Notes: generated by a model from the sequence alone, not told the origin. A stretch of 64,000 bases of DNA from Dichetophora obliterata (GCA_963920525.1 OY986435.1:298342708-298406707); one strand, 5' to 3'; shown: positions 23,273 through 34,852, numbered from the stretch's first letter. Translations and numbers: made by a program.

Positions 23273-23286
23273 TGGTCCTTCGAGTC
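23273..23286 (+). promoter_or_regulatory. Primer binding site, tRNA-Tyr
   Basis: TGGTCCTTCGAG starts one base after the LTR. It is complementary over 12 bases to the 3' end of metazoan tRNA-Tyr (CTCGAAGGA plus CCA, as I recall that tRNA). Beyond 12 bases the match breaks off. Confidence 0.75.
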
Positions 23287-24660
23287 ATCAGGAATTCCGC
23301 TAGTCAGTACAGAAACCATACGTGAACGTACCCAAAACTCCTCAACACAGATGTCGCCGAGCGCACAATCAACCACGAGGTAAAGTAGAACTCGTTACTT
23401 ATATGTTCAGTGGTATGCTAGTGAAGCAGCCATTTTTTTCTCAGAGCTAAACTAAAAAGTAAAAGTGCAGCAAGAAAAGCTTAAAAAGTGAAAGTAAGTT
23501 TATTAAAAGTGAAAAGAGAAAATTTTTAAAAAACAAGGCAACTAGAAAAACTAAATAAAAGCTAAAATTGTATGGGGAGAAAAAAGAAGCAGAACAGAAG
23601 CAGAGAAGGAATAAGAAATCAAAAAAGTGCAGTGCAAGTGAGGTTAGAGACGGCATACTTCAAGGAATTGCGAAGGCAGCCTATATGCCAAAAACCTTCC
23701 AACATTGCACAAACGAGTGTGAAAAGCAAGTTCGACAATTCGTGCTACTGCCCAGCGAAGGCCTAAGATTTAGCATCGTTTCCATTGGTAAATTAACAGC
23801 GTAAATTCCATAGAGCTGTATACCGCAGCACACAAGCCAAGTTAGTACATATATATATATACTAATATTTAATTTCAAACCACACACATGCACACACACA
23901 CATTCCATATTATAAAAATATACTGCATATTATTAAACACGTTAAACATTGCCAAACTCTTATTGCACTTAGCATTAATATTTTGTACATATTTTTATTA
24001 TATCATATATTTATTATATAAAATATTACAAACACCTTGCGAATATACTAAATATGCTTCTACCTAAAATATAAAATTTTTTACATACAATCCACACATA
24101 CACAAGAAAAATTTTGTTAACATAACCTACCAAACACATGTTGCCGGGTTAAAAATTTTTCGCAAACTTATAGGACTCAGTAAGTTTTACATACACCCAA
24201 AAGTTCAGATGATTACAAATTTGCACAAAAAATACAAACAAGAATTGTTAATAATATACTAACGTATATAGTTCCACATACAATTTAGAAAAATAAAAAA
24301 ATATAGTTTTGCATGAACAGATATAGACATAAACAGGCAAAACTCAGCATCTGAGAAAAAACAACATACCAAACAATTTAATCAGTTTTTAGAAAATTTT
24401 ATATACAATACAATAAACTTCATTTAGTTCTATATATATGTATTAAATCTCATAATATTTTATCAGCTCTAAAATATTTGCTAGAAAGTGAACACGCAAA
24501 ACTACAGCAATTCATCATATATAATATATATATATTGATGGATGCAATACATTAAACGTGCATGGATGTGCAAAAAAAGTATTGCCAGCTAGTAGTCACT
24601 TTGTAGCAATAAAATAATAACATACGTTCCCTAATACTTACACATTTTCTTAAAAGTGGC
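23287..24660 (+). other. Proximal leader of the BEL element
   Basis: Non-coding leader between the primer site and the tandem array. It contains a good splice-donor match (AAA then GTAAGT) with its GT at 23494-23495, and a small basic frame from ATG 23572 to 23766 (64 codons, begins MGRKKKQNRSREG) that matches nothing recognised. The donor could join the acceptor at 32711-32712, but this is inference. A CA microsatellite lies at about 23884-23905. Confidence 0.45.
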
Positions 24661-24664
24661 AAAT

Positions 24665-27150
24665 TCAGTGCTACCACTATTGGGTAACTGATTATTTGTT
24701 CATAAAAAGTTTTCTAGCCTCTTCAGAGTTGCCATCTCGTGCAACTGCTGAATATCATCGTCTCTTAAACAAAAAAAAAATAATTTTATTCTCTTCTCGA
24801 ATAATTTTTTGTAAATACAGTGCTACCACTCTTAGGTACCTGAATATTTGTTTGTTCAAAAAAAATTAACTATTTTCTCCAAATTCTCGAAATTTTTCTA
24901 GATTAAAATTGTTATTCAGAGTTGCCATTTCGTGCAATTTCTTAATATTTTTGATTTGAAGAAAAATTTTTTGTTTAAGAATTTAATCCTCTAAAAATTG
25001 GTTCTCTCAAAATCAGTGCTCATACTCTTGGGTACCTGATTTAATTTTTCTTCAAAATTTTTTCTCGCGGATTCAGAGTTGCCATCTCGCGCAACTACTG
25101 AATCTTTTCGACTTGAAGAAAAATTTTTTTTTTCTTTATTTCTCTAATTTTTAAAAAAAAAAAAAAAATTTTTTTTTTCTCGATAATCAGTACTCATACT
25201 CTTGAGTACCTGATTAAATTTTTTAAAAAAATTTTTCTCGCGAATTCAGAGTTGCCATCTCGCGCAACTTCTGAATATTTTTGTTTTGAAAAAAAAAACA
25301 TTTGTAATAATTTCTCTAATTTTTTAAAAAAAATTTTTTTCTCGATAATCAGTACTCATACTCTTGAGTACCTGATTAAATTTTTTAAAAAAATTTTTCT
25401 CGCGAATTCAGAGTTGCCATCTCGCGCAACTTCTGAATATTTTTGTTTTGAAAAAAAAACATTTGTAATAATTTCGCTAATTTTTTAAAAAAAAATTTTT
25501 TTCTCGATAATCAGTACTCATACTCTTGAGTACCTGATTAAATTTTTTAAAAAAATTTTTCTCGCGAATTCAGAGTTGCCATCTCGCGCAACTTCTGAAT
25601 ATTTTTGTTTTGAAAAAAAAAACATTTGTAATAATTTCTCTAATTTTTTAAAAAAAATTTTTTTCTCGATAATCAGTACTCATACTCTTGAGTACCTGAT
25701 TAAATTTTTTAAAAAAATTTTTCTCGCGAATTCAGAGTTGCCATCTCGCGCAACTTCTGAATATTTTTGTTTTGAAAAAAAAAACATTTGTAATAATTTC
25801 TCTAATTTTTTAAAAAAAATTTTTTTCTCGATAATCAGTACTCATACTCTTGAGTACCTGATTAAATTTTTTAAAAAAAATTTTCTCGCGAATTCAGAGT
25901 TGCCATCTCGCGCAACTTCTGAATATTTTTGTTTTGAAAAAAAACATTTGTAATAATTTCTCTAATTTTTAAAAAATAATTTTTTTTTTTTTTTCGAAAA
26001 TCAGTACTCATACTCTTGAGTACCTGATTAAATTTCTTCAAAAATTTTTTCTCGCGAATTCAGAGTTGCAATCTCGTGCAACTTTTGAATATTTTCAACT
26101 TAAAGAAAAATTTGGGATAATTTTTCTAATTTTTCAAAAATATTTTTCTCGAAAATCAGTGCTCATACTCTTGGGTACCTGATTTAATTTTCTCCCAAAA
26201 ATTTTCTCGTGGATTCAGAGTTGCCATCTCGAGCAACTTCTGAATATTTTCGTCTTAAAGAAAAATTTCTGATAATTTTTCTAATTTTTCAAAAAAAAAA
26301 ATTTTTTTTCTCGAAAATCAGTGCTCATACTCTTGGGTACCTGATTTAATTTTCTCCCAAAAATTTTCTCGTGGATTCAGAGTTGCCATCTCGAGCAACT
26401 TCTGAATATTTTCGTCTTAAAGAAAAATTTCTGATAATTTTTCTAATTTTTCAAAAAAAAATTTTTTTTCTCGAAAATCAGTGCTCATACTCTTGGGTAC
26501 CTGATTTAATTTTCTCCCAAAAATTTTCTCGTGGATTCAGAGTTGCCATCTCGAGCAACTTCTGAATATTTTCGTCTTAAAGAAAAATTTCTGATAATTT
26601 TTCTAATTTTTCAAAAAAAAAAATTTTTTTCTCGAAAATCAGTGCTCATACTCTTGGGTACCTGATTTAATTTTCTCCCAAAAATTTTCTCGTGGATTCA
26701 GAGTTGCCATCTCGAGCAACTTCTGAATATTTTCGTCTTAAAGAAAAATTTCTGATAATTTTTCTAATTTTTCAAAAAAAAAATTTTTTTTCTCGAAAAT
26801 CAGTGCTCATACTCTTGGGTACCTGATTTAATTTTCTCCAAAAAATTTTCTCGCGAATTCAGAGTTGCCATCTCACGCAACTTCTGAATATTTTCAACTT
26901 GAAGAAAAATTTGTTTTAATATCTCTAATTTTTAAAAAAAAAAAAAAAAAAAAAAAATTTTCTCTCGAACATCAGTGCTCATACTATTGGGTACCTGATT
27001 TAATTTTTCCTTCAAAATTTTTTCTTTCTCAAAATAATTACTTGATTTAGAGTTGCCAACCCAGTGCAACTTCTATTAATTGCACAGAAAGTTATTCAAG
27101 CATCTTAGTTCAGAGTTGTCAACCCCGTGCAACTTCTGTAGTAATACTAA
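24665..27150 (+). repeat. Tandem array of about 162-bp units, each with two bulged hairpins
   Basis: The marker TTCAGAGTTG recurs at 24722, 24915, 25072, 25245, 25407, 25569, 25731, 25893, 26059, 26214, 26376, 26536, 26697 and 26858, with degenerate final copies at 27046 and 27109. Each unit holds hairpin 1 (AATCAG-TACTC, 8-nt loop, GAGTA-C-CTGATT) and hairpin 2 (ATTCAG-AGTTG, 10-nt loop, CAACT-T-CTGAAT), separated by A and T runs. Two subfamilies occur: 25245-25893 with CTCGCG loops, and 26214-26697 with CTCGAG loops. Long frames crossing the array (for example 25576-25953) are translated repeat, not genes. Confidence 0.9.
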
Positions 27151-27207
27151 CTCTACGTTGCCGCGTTGGATTCCAAGTCATCTCGTGTGCTTAGGTCATC
27201 GGTCAAA

Positions 27208-30200
27208 ATGAGCATCAAACAAAAATTCATTTTCACTTCGGATAATTTAGTGGAGTTTTGCTCAAAGTTTGACGGCATCAGCGTCGACGATCACACAGAT
27301 GCCAGTGTACACGTCCAGCTTCTCGACCTGGATCAAAGATGGGCCAGACTCAATGACGCCTATGCAGAAGTGATGATCGCAGAGGACTCAATAGCGGATG
27401 AAGCGTTCAAATTTGCAACTCGGACAAAATATGGCGCGTGTGTGGATACATACCACAGATGTAAGGCACACATGATGGACCTAGGAAAGATGTTCGAAAA
27501 TGAGATGGTCAAACCAACTCATAGCACCACTCTCAACCATTCCCAAGCTCAAGACAACGCAATCGCCTGTATCAAAGTTCCACCATGTGATACAGAAATA
27601 TTCTATGGAAGTTACGAAGACTGGCCATCTTTTAGAGATATGTTCACGGCAGTCTACACGCATCACCCGAAACTCACACCAGCACAAAAGCTGTATCACC
27701 TACGCAATAAAACCCGTGGCCCTGCGGGAAATATTGTAAAACGGTACCAGCTTTGTGACGAAAACTTTTCGTTGGCGTGGGAGGCTCTACGCTCCCGCTA
27801 CGAAAACAAAAGGATACTGGTTGACAACCAGCTCAAAATCCTATTTGGCATCCCAGCTGCAACGACAGAAAACAGTGGAGCGATCCAGAGGATTCAGTCC
27901 ACAATAAACGACTGCCTCGCCATGCTATCAGCGCAAGACGTCTGCATAGATCATTGGGACCCAATTCTCATCTATCTCTGCTCGTCGAAGTTGCCGGAGG
28001 AAACGTTAGCACTCTGGGAGCAATCTCTCACATCAAGACGCGAATTCCCAACGTGGCTACAAATGGACGAATTCCTGACAGCTCGCTACGAAGTCGTCGA
28101 GAAATTAAACAGCATTAAAGGGGCGAAACCCAAATGGTCGCCGCCCATGGCTCAAAATAGGAACCAACAAAATGTCTCAAATAACCGGAACACCAACGCT
28201 CACTACCCGCAAAGCCATCATCCACAAAACTCGAATCATAGGTCCAATGTGCAAAATTTCCACTCGGAAAATAATGCGCAAGTCAACTATTCTCTCTGCC
28301 CAAAATGTCGGCAGCAGCACGCTCTTCGACTGTGTCCACAGTTTAAAACACTTTCTGCTCAAGAAAGAAACAAATTTGTTACCCAAAACAAAATTTGTTC
28401 CAATTGTTTAGCGTATTCTCACACAAAAAGAGAATGTCAAAGTTCATGCTTGTGTTTACACTGTAAAAAACAGCATCACACCATGCTGCATATAAACCAT
28501 CAAGCAAACTCTGACAATCGCCAAACACCGTCCACTTTTCAGTCCCGCCCAACTTCATCGATGCATATCGAAACTACGACACAAAACTCTTTAGCCTCTA
28601 ATGAAATTTCTTCGGACTCTCGGCAAGAAGAAATTGCTCAAGTTAGCACTCACTTTTCTGCCAATGAGGAGAAAATTATATTACCCACAGCACTGATCCA
28701 CATTTTACATTTGGGAGAAACTTTTACGCTAAGAGCTCTGATTGATCAGGGTTCTCAAAAAACTTTCATTTCTGAAAGAGTTAAAAATCTTCTCGCACTG
28801 CCAACCAAAAAGATTCTCACCAATATCTCTGGCATAGGTGGTCAGATGGTGGGCAGCTCAAGCCAAGTTTGCATACTTCAAATTGTAACTAAAGATCTCA
28901 GCTTTCAACTAGACGTGCAAGCAATTGTCTTACCCAGACTTACCAGCTTATTGCCATCTAGCACCTTCGCGAAACCTAATTTGAAAGAACTGGAAGGCTT
29001 AAAACTCGCCGATCCGAACTTCTATTTGCCAGGTCAAATCGATATGCTCATTGGAAGTGATGTTATTCCAAGTCTTTTACTCGAAGGCTTGCGTTCAAAC
29101 GTTTTCGGTGGACTTCTAGCCCAAAACACGGTCTTTGGATGGATATTAAGTGGCCCTCTCACTGTCCAAAGTTGCTCATTTTCCACTCAAGTTTCCTGCG
29201 TCACTGAACCCTCTATAAGTGACCTAGTTCGCCAGTTTTGGGAGCTAGAAGAAGTACCAGCATGTCGAACCGTATCAGCTGAAGATGCGTTTTGCGAAAG
29301 CTTATATAAACGAACCACATTTCGTCAAACAGATGGTCGGTATGTGGTCAGGCTACCTTTCAAGAAAACTTTTCACTCTCAGGTGGCATTAGGTGCTTCT
29401 CGTTTCGTTGCCCTGCAACAATACAAACGCATCGAACTCAATCTCAATAAAAACACCCAATTAAAACCTCAATACAACCAAGTGCTGCTGGAATATTTAA
29501 CTCTAAACCACATGCAAGAAGTTTGCTCTAATGAAATTGTATGTGATGGAAAATATTTTTCATTCTATCTCCCGCATCATGCGGTAATCAAACCAGCTAG
29601 TACCACCACGAAAGTGAGAGTAGTTTTTAATGCCTCAAAGGCATCACAAAGCGGGCGCTCTCTCAATGACGTACTTTGTACTGGTCCTACTCTTCAAGCT
29701 GACATCATGACCATTATCCTCAATTGGCGATTATATCGCTTTGTCTTTAATGGCGACATTGAAAAAATGTATCGTCAAATAATGGTGCATGAAGACGATC
29801 AAGATTTTCAACGGATACTCTTCCGTCCCGACCCTTCTCAATCTATAAAAGATTATTGTCTCAAAACAATAACCTTTGGGGTTAATTGCGCCCCGTACTT
29901 GGCTATTCGAACTTTGCATCAGCTAGCAGAAGATTGCAAAAATGATTTTCCATTAGCTTATCACATACTCAAACGTGAAACCTACGTCGACGATATCTTG
30001 TCCGGCGGTCACGACATGCATTCTGCTCAGAATGCCCAAACCCAAGTAATAAGTGCGTTAAAGTCGGCTGGCTTACCACTTAGAAAAATCATCGCGAATC
30101 ATGCTGATCTCTTACAGCATCTTCCTACTCAAGATTTGCTGGATGACAATTTTTTAAAATTTTACGACACAAGCTCTGCCAAAACTCTCGGCATTAAATG

Positions 30201-32535
30201 GAATGCGATCAGTGATTCATTCTGCTACTCTATTAAACCCGTCGCTCTGACGGGATCTGCAACAAAGCGACAAATTCTGTCTGCCGTAGCATCACTGTTT
30301 GACCCCGCAGGATGGTTAGCTCCAATCATCGTTCAAGCGAAAATGCTTATTCAACAACTTTGGATAGACGGCGTAGACTGGGACGAATGCGTTAGGCCCA
30401 TGTCATTGCTCAAATGGAATGAATTTCTCGAAAATTTGCCCTCCATTGAGCAAATAAGAATTCCAAGATGGATAGGATTTGTACCTCAAACCAAAATTCA
30501 AATCCATGGCTTCTGTGACTCCTCAGAAAAGGCGTACTGTGCGACGCTGTATTTGCGCACTTGCGATTCCAATAACGTAATCAGCTCTCATTTGCTGGTT
30601 GCAAAAAGCAAAGTCGCTCCACTTCAGACTATAAGTTTACCTCGTCTCGAATTATGTGCGGCAGTACTATTGTCGAAGTTAGTCAAACACATACTTTCAG
30701 AACTCCCATTTCCATCACATGAACTTTTCTTATGGTCTGACTCGTCCATTGTGTTAGCCTGGCTTGAAAAACCCCCCTACACTTGGAAGACGTATGTAGC
30801 CAACAGAGTGTCAGAAATCTTAAATAACGTGAAAAATGCAACATGGAGGCATGTCTCCTCAGGCGAGAACCCAGCTGATCTAGGAACACGAGGCTGTTCT
30901 CCGCCTCAACTCATTGACAACTCTCTTTGGTGGCAAGGGCCTGCCTGGTTACTAGAAGAAGCCAACCAATGGCCAAACTGCAAACCAACGGCCCTTGTGG
31001 TGCCTGAGACTAAAAAAGTAGAAGTTCTCCATACCTTCACTCCTGATAATGATCTACTAAATAGATTTTCCTCATACCCCAGAGCCGTGCGTGTAATCGC
31101 ATATATCTTCAGGTTCGTTCATCGTTGCTCGCCAAAATACCGAGCGAACCGCATAAAAAACTCGGGAGAAATATCTCAGAATGAAATAAATGTCGTTAAA
31201 ATCAGAATGATTGTACAATCGCAATTAATACATTACCCTGAAGAGTGTAAAAGTCTCAATTCCTCTTTACCCATCTCCAATAAAAGTTCTCTTTTAACCC
31301 TCAATCCATATCTGGATTCAAATTCAATACTCAGAGTGAATGGTCGTTTAGCCAATGCCGCACTCAGTTTTAAGGAAAGGCACCCCATTATTTTACCAGA
31401 AAAATCCCGCCTCTGTAGTCTTTTACTCGATTTTACTCACAAAACGCTTCTACATGCAGAACATCAACTCATGCTGAGAGCGGTACGACAGGAATATTAT
31501 ATTCCAAAACTAAAAAACAAAATCAAGCACTGTATCTTCCAATGCAAAGTGTGCACAATTTTCAAGAAAAGGTTGCAATCTCAAATAATGGCTGCTCTTC
31601 CTCCTGAACGAGTCAATTTCTCACTTCCCTTTACGATTACTGGAGTCGATTTTGCTGGCCCCTTCGAGTTGAAGAGCTCAATGCTTCGTAAGGCTCCTTA
31701 TCTCAAAGGATACGTAAGTGTTTTTGTTTGCTTCTCAACCAAAGCTATTCACTTAGAAGCTGTTTCCGATCTCTCATCGGAAGCCTTTTGTGCTGCCTTT
31801 GCACGCTTCGTTGGTCGACGTGGCCTCCCAAAAAAGTTGTTCTCAGACAACGGTCGTAATTTCGTCGGGGCCGATAGAGCCCTGCGAAAAGAGTATGACC
31901 AATTCGTAAAAAAAGCCGCTGAAGAAGTATCTAAACAGTTCAGCATACACGGTTTTGAATGGTCGTTTATCCCCCCAACGGCTCCTCATATGGGTGGACT
32001 ATGGGAGGCAGCAGTTAAAAGTTTTAAAATCCACCTCAAGAAAGTAGCACAACTACAAAAGTTTACGTTTGAGGAGTTCTCAACTCTTCTCATTAGAATT
32101 GAAGCCGTTCTAAATTCTCGACCCCTATCTCCACTAAGTGAAGACCCTTCTGAACTCTTACCATTAACGCCCGGCCATTTTCTCCGAGGAGCGCCATTGG
32201 TAGCTATACCCGAGCCCCCTAAGGAAAATCTCTCGCTAATTAATCGATGGGAAAAGGTTAAAATTCTCCATCATCAGTTTAGCCGTCGATGGAAAGAAGA
32301 ATACCTTTGTGAATTGCATAAAAGACATAAATGGAAACACCCCAAACGTGACCTCAGCATCGACGATTTTGTTGTTATTAAAGACGAGCTGCTCCCGCCA
32401 ACTGCATGGCGCCTAGGTCGCATCATTAAAACGTATCGTGGTAGCGATGCTCGTGTTAGAGTAGCGGATATAAAAACTCAAAACGGAATCATCACTCGCC
32501 CCATAGTAAAATTATGTATCCTTCCCTCTGATTAA
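27208..32535 (+). CDS. BEL/Pao Gag-Pol polyprotein
   Basis: A single frame of 1775 residues. The start chosen is ATG 27208 (context CAAAATGA), the first ATG of the open frame. Gag with a DUF1759-type region ([15 protein letters not shown]) runs from about residue 120. CCHC-type knuckles lie at about 364-429 ([27 protein letters not shown]). The aspartic protease of the Pao A17 type has IDQGSQ in place of D-S/T-G, with Asp near 513. RT carries YVDD at about 926, RNase H begins near 1104 (FCDSSEKAY), and a His/Cys region is followed by an integrase core with Asp 1481 (GVDFAGP), Asp 1547 (SDNGRNF) and Glu 1600 (GGLWEAAVK), then a DUF5641-like C-terminus. These are the enzymes for reverse transcription and integration in virus-like particles. 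No stop or frameshift is seen. There is no separate gag stop, so Gag to Pol ratio must be set by other means. Confidence 0.95.
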   Translation: MSIKQKFIFTSDNLVEFCSKFDGISVDDHTDASVHVQLLDLDQRWARLNDAYAEVMIAEDSIADEAFKFATRTKYGACVDTYHRCKAHMMDLGKMFENEMVKPTHSTTLNHSQAQDNAIACIKVPPCDTEIFYGSYEDWPSFRDMFTAVYTHHPKLTPAQKLYHLRNKTRGPAGNIVKRYQLCDENFSLAWEALRSRYENKRILVDNQLKILFGIPAATTENSGAIQRIQSTINDCLAMLSAQDVCIDHWDPILIYLCSSKLPEETLALWEQSLTSRREFPTWLQMDEFLTARYEVVEKLNSIKGAKPKWSPPMAQNRNQQNVSNNRNTNAHYPQSHHPQNSNHRSNVQNFHSENNAQVNYSLCPKCRQQHALRLCPQFKTLSAQERNKFVTQNKICSNCLAYSHTKRECQSSCLCLHCKKQHHTMLHINHQANSDNRQTPSTFQSRPTSSMHIETTTQNSLASNEISSDSRQEEIAQVSTHFSANEEKIILPTALIHILHLGETFTLRALIDQGSQKTFISERVKNLLALPTKKILTNISGIGGQMVGSSSQVCILQIVTKDLSFQLDVQAIVLPRLTSLLPSSTFAKPNLKELEGLKLADPNFYLPGQIDMLIGSDVIPSLLLEGLRSNVFGGLLAQNTVFGWILSGPLTVQSCSFSTQVSCVTEPSISDLVRQFWELEEVPACRTVSAEDAFCESLYKRTTFRQTDGRYVVRLPFKKTFHSQVALGASRFVALQQYKRIELNLNKNTQLKPQYNQVLLEYLTLNHMQEVCSNEIVCDGKYFSFYLPHHAVIKPASTTTKVRVVFNASKASQSGRSLNDVLCTGPTLQADIMTIILNWRLYRFVFNGDIEKMYRQIMVHEDDQDFQRILFRPDPSQSIKDYCLKTITFGVNCAPYLAIRTLHQLAEDCKNDFPLAYHILKRETYVDDILSGGHDMHSAQNAQTQVISALKSAGLPLRKIIANHADLLQHLPTQDLLDDNFLKFYDTSSAKTLGIKWNAISDSFCYSIKPVALTGSATKRQILSAVASLFDPAGWLAPIIVQAKMLIQQLWIDGVDWDECVRPMSLLKWNEFLENLPSIEQIRIPRWIGFVPQTKIQIHGFCDSSEKAYCATLYLRTCDSNNVISSHLLVAKSKVAPLQTISLPRLELCAAVLLSKLVKHILSELPFPSHELFLWSDSSIVLAWLEKPPYTWKTYVANRVSEILNNVKNATWRHVSSGENPADLGTRGCSPPQLIDNSLWWQGPAWLLEEANQWPNCKPTALVVPETKKVEVLHTFTPDNDLLNRFSSYPRAVRVIAYIFRFVHRCSPKYRANRIKNSGEISQNEINVVKIRMIVQSQLIHYPEECKSLNSSLPISNKSSLLTLNPYLDSNSILRVNGRLANAALSFKERHPIILPEKSRLCSLLLDFTHKTLLHAEHQLMLRAVRQEYYIPKLKNKIKHCIFQCKVCTIFKKRLQSQIMAALPPERVNFSLPFTITGVDFAGPFELKSSMLRKAPYLKGYVSVFVCFSTKAIHLEAVSDLSSEAFCAAFARFVGRRGLPKKLFSDNGRNFVGADRALRKEYDQFVKKAAEEVSKQFSIHGFEWSFIPPTAPHMGGLWEAAVKSFKIHLKKVAQLQKFTFEEFSTLLIRIEAVLNSRPLSPLSEDPSELLPLTPGHFLRGAPLVAIPEPPKENLSLINRWEKVKILHHQFSRRWKEEYLCELHKRHKWKHPKRDLSIDDFVVIKDELLPPTAWRLGRIIKTYRGSDARVRVADIKTQNGIITRPIVKLCILPSD

Positions 32536-32695
32536 CTATGATCACATTCCTCCTTTCAATAACTTATTAAACACCCGACGAAACATTCTCACATTCAATA
32601 GTCAATCACGCTTATACTCTAATACACTCCTATACCTCACTACATATTCTGATTTGGTTTATCTCTCCCATAATCCTAGTTTCAATTTAGTAATG

Positions 32696-32712
32696 ATATT
32701 TTCCTTCTTCCA
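32696..32712 (+). promoter_or_regulatory. Candidate 3' splice acceptor
   Basis: ATATTTTCCTTCTTCCAG is a long pyrimidine tract ending in CAG, an excellent acceptor match. It lies immediately before the zinc-knuckle frame, which has no ATG ahead of its first Cys. The partner donor is not established. Confidence 0.55.
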
Positions 32713-33125
32713 GCTTCAAGAAGTGTCAGCTGTGTCGCGAGCAACACTCGCTCCGACGGTGTAGACGGTTCCTGGCGATGACTGTGCCTCAGCGAAGACA
32801 CTCTGTGCGAAAACATGCATATTGTTTTAATTGTCTGGCACGGTCGCATGATATATGGGAATGCACCTCCCGTACCGCGTGCCATGTGTGCGGTCTCCAA
32901 CATCACACCCTTTTGCATCCGGATAGACATCCGCGGATAGTCTTCGACTTGACACCGACCCCAGCAAGACGCGTCGTTGGCCAAAAGGCAGCAGCAAAGC
33001 GCACACCGCCGTCCAAATCCGTGCGAGCAGCGAGTCGCGATGTGAAAGGGTATCCACGCGCAAATCCACGGGATTGTTTGGCTAAGGCCATCGAGGCATT
33101 GGAGAAGCTGAAGAAGTTGCTGTAA
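32713..33125 (+). CDS. Accessory zinc-knuckle protein exon (second Gag-type knuckle)
   Basis: From the acceptor the frame reads FKKCQLCREQHSLRRC, then a linker, YCFNCLARSHDIWEC and ACHVCGLQHHTLLH, then a basic tail ending KAIEALEKLKKLL (possible coiled coil) and TAA. The spacing of Cys and His follows the knuckle block of the Gag-Pol ORF (28297-28494) almost position by position, but the sequences differ clearly. The frame is open from just after a TGA at 32694-32696. Its first ATG (32778) lies beyond the first knuckle, so the full domain needs an upstream exon. Codons are GC-rich, unlike the rest of the element. It could be a nucleic-acid-binding accessory protein made from a spliced RNA, or a captured host or retroelement exon. 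Confidence 0.6.
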
Positions 33126-33153
33126 ATATTGCACTAGTGCAAGGCGCGCGCGA

Positions 33154-33611
33154 TGTTCGCGTCATTAACCTTTTTTCTAAAGTTATTGCAATTGTTTAAA
33201 GTTTCATTATTTCTCATTGTCATTGTCAAGACACACTGAATTCCAAACCGTTTTACACCATTTTTATATTGTTAACTGAACACAGCCTTCCGCTGTTGCT
33301 TCCTCCGAGCTCCAACCGGATCTCTGGTTCCGGTCTTATCTTTTTAACCAGCAAACAAAAAGGTTAACTTCTTGGTCGAGTTAGAAAATATTCATTGTTT
33401 TTGAAATACTCTAAAATTACATTTTTTCTAAATTGAATTGTTAATATTAAATACTTTCATTTCTAATCTTAAACACAAAGTATTAATTATTCCTATTCAA
33501 ATTAAAATCCCCAAACTTGGAATTTTCACCGAAATAAAGTATCATTGAAGAAAAACCTAAAATCGTTGTCATCTTTATTGCATCTTCGTCACCGATAAGC
33601 AGTAATTTTCA
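33154..33611 (+). repeat. 3' LTR
   Basis: Same 458 bases as the 5' LTR, with AATAAA at 33533-33538. The bases just upstream, AAGGCGCGCGCGA, are not the purine run normally used as the polypurine tract; the nearest purine-rich stretch is about 33098-33116. Confidence 0.95.
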
Positions 33612-33616
33612 TACAG

Positions 33617-34775
33617 TATATTGACATTTTACTCCAAAAATTACCCAAAAGTTGCTTTTGTTGTAAAAATAGAAACAATAAAAATTGCATTTCTGCTTAC
33701 CTTTTATATGACATAACATTAATCAGCAAAACTTTTGGGTCATTTTTTTGCGATTTTTAATTTTTTTGTGGGTCATTTTTAATTTTTTTTGGTAGGATTT
33801 TACATTTTACTTTTGCGTCATTTTTAATTTTTTGTGCTGTTGTTAGAAATAAAACATGAAACAATTGAAGATGAACGAAAGCTCAAATTTATTTAATCAT
33901 ATGTATTAAGGCGTTCTTATTCCAAGTCCGGAAAAATATTAGGCCGCTCGCAACTGGTTTAGAAGTATAGGAATAAGTTGCAAAAATTACATTTTAAAGA
34001 ATGAATACTATCAAATTTGAGTATGTGAAAAATGTTTACTTAAAACTTTAACTAACCTGCAGAAAATTAGACCATCTATAAAATAATTTTTGAAATAGTT
34101 CCAAAAAGGGCTAGTACCGGTCCCTCTACAGTACCCTTCTACTTTGATCGAACTGACGCTTTTTACCCGACTATGGCAAAGTAAAAGGAGAGGCATATAT
34201 GTTTGACCGGTTTGTATGTATGTTTGTATGTATGGTTGTATATGTATATGTATGTATGTATGTTCATCCCATTAAAAAAGTTGATCATCCTATGAGCGAT
34301 CTGGGAGTGCTTCCTGAGGAGCAGTGAAGTGCTCCTTTTTGATCCAAGCTAGGTGTATTTTGTGTTCTCTTTTAAATTAAAAAAAATAATTATAGAGTTT
34401 TCTAAAAAGCACATGCCTCACTTTATGTTCGTTTTTCATTTATTGCTCGCCTATTAAACTTTTTTTTTTAAGATCAAAGAACCAAGGCATGCGCCTTATA
34501 CAAACAAGGTTTGGTCTTTGACCTGAAAGGAAAGGGATAGATTATTTAGAGGAATTGATTGGAACTATACGTGAATTATTGATTAGGAGAAACAACCGCG
34601 AAAGACAATTTGAATTGCTTTTTAACGAGGCTAGTGTTATGCCTTAACCTCGGCAAGCATTTCAAGCCCTTAGTTGTTCCATTCCCTTCACATTTTCCAC
34701 AATTTAGTTGTGGATTTTTAGTTTTCCATAATTCTTAAATGTAGGACAAAGAAAGAAGAAAGAAAGGGAAAAGAA
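33617..34775. other. Non-coding sequence with TATG microsatellite
   Basis: No gene seen. A (TATG)n-like tract lies at about 34203-34264. Around 34100-34190, GTACCGGTCCCTCTACAGTACC and TTTTTACCCGACTATGGCAAAG look like parts of an interspersed repeat that I cannot name. Confidence 0.45.
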
Positions 34776-34780
34776 CCATG

Positions 34781-34852
34781 CCCGAGCCCGGATTCGAACC
34801 AGGGACCTTTGGGTTGAGAGTCTAGCGCACTCTCCACTAGACTACAAAGACC
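34781..34852 (-). repeat. tRNA-like SINE head (tRNA-Glu-like)
   Basis: Minus strand: TAGTCTAGTGGAGAGTGCGC (A box), ACTCTCAACCC (anticodon loop with CTC) and CTGGTTCGAATCCGGG (B box and T-arm). D-, anticodon- and T-arms are tRNA-like, but the 7-bp acceptor stem does not pair (GTCTTTG against CTCGGGC). Therefore a tRNA-derived SINE or pseudogene rather than a working tRNA gene. Confidence 0.6.

Larger units (their letters stand above)
22814..33611 (+). mobile_element. Complete BEL/Pao LTR retrotransposon
   Basis: A 10,798-bp element bounded by two 458-bp LTRs that look identical on reading. It is flanked by the 5-bp target duplication TACAG (22809-22813 and 33612-33616). Order: 5' LTR, tRNA-Tyr primer binding site, leader of about 3.9 kb with a hairpin-forming tandem array, one Gag-Pol frame of 1775 codons, a splice acceptor, a GC-rich zinc-knuckle frame, 3' LTR. 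Domain order (protease, RT, RNase H, integrase) and motif variants place it in BEL/Pao. No envelope-like frame is present. Identical LTRs and an intact Pol imply a very recent insertion that may still be active. Confidence 0.95.

Noticed and set aside
25252..27050. Open frames of 61-125 codons crossing the leader of the BEL element
   Set aside because: They are translations of the 162-bp tandem units (repeated PSRATSEYF segments) and start and stop with the repeat; no coding signal.
24665..27150. Possible CRISPR array
   Set aside because: Units are long, contiguous and similar throughout, with no unique spacers of constant size, and the host is an animal. It is a tandem repeat in a retrotransposon leader.
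27166..27207. Extending the BEL Gag-Pol start to 27166
   Set aside because: The codon there is TTG; the first ATG is 27208 in a good initiation context.
32682..33134. 150-codon minus-strand frame opposite the accessory zinc-knuckle exon
   Set aside because: It has no recognisable motif, while the plus strand encodes clear Cys/His knuckles; the long antisense frame comes from GC-rich codons.
32536..33153. Envelope gene in the BEL element
   Set aside because: No signal peptide, transmembrane segment or long frame; only the zinc-knuckle frame is present.
34781..34852. Functional tRNA-Glu gene
   Set aside because: A and B boxes are good but the acceptor stem does not pair; kept only as a tRNA-like SINE or pseudogene.
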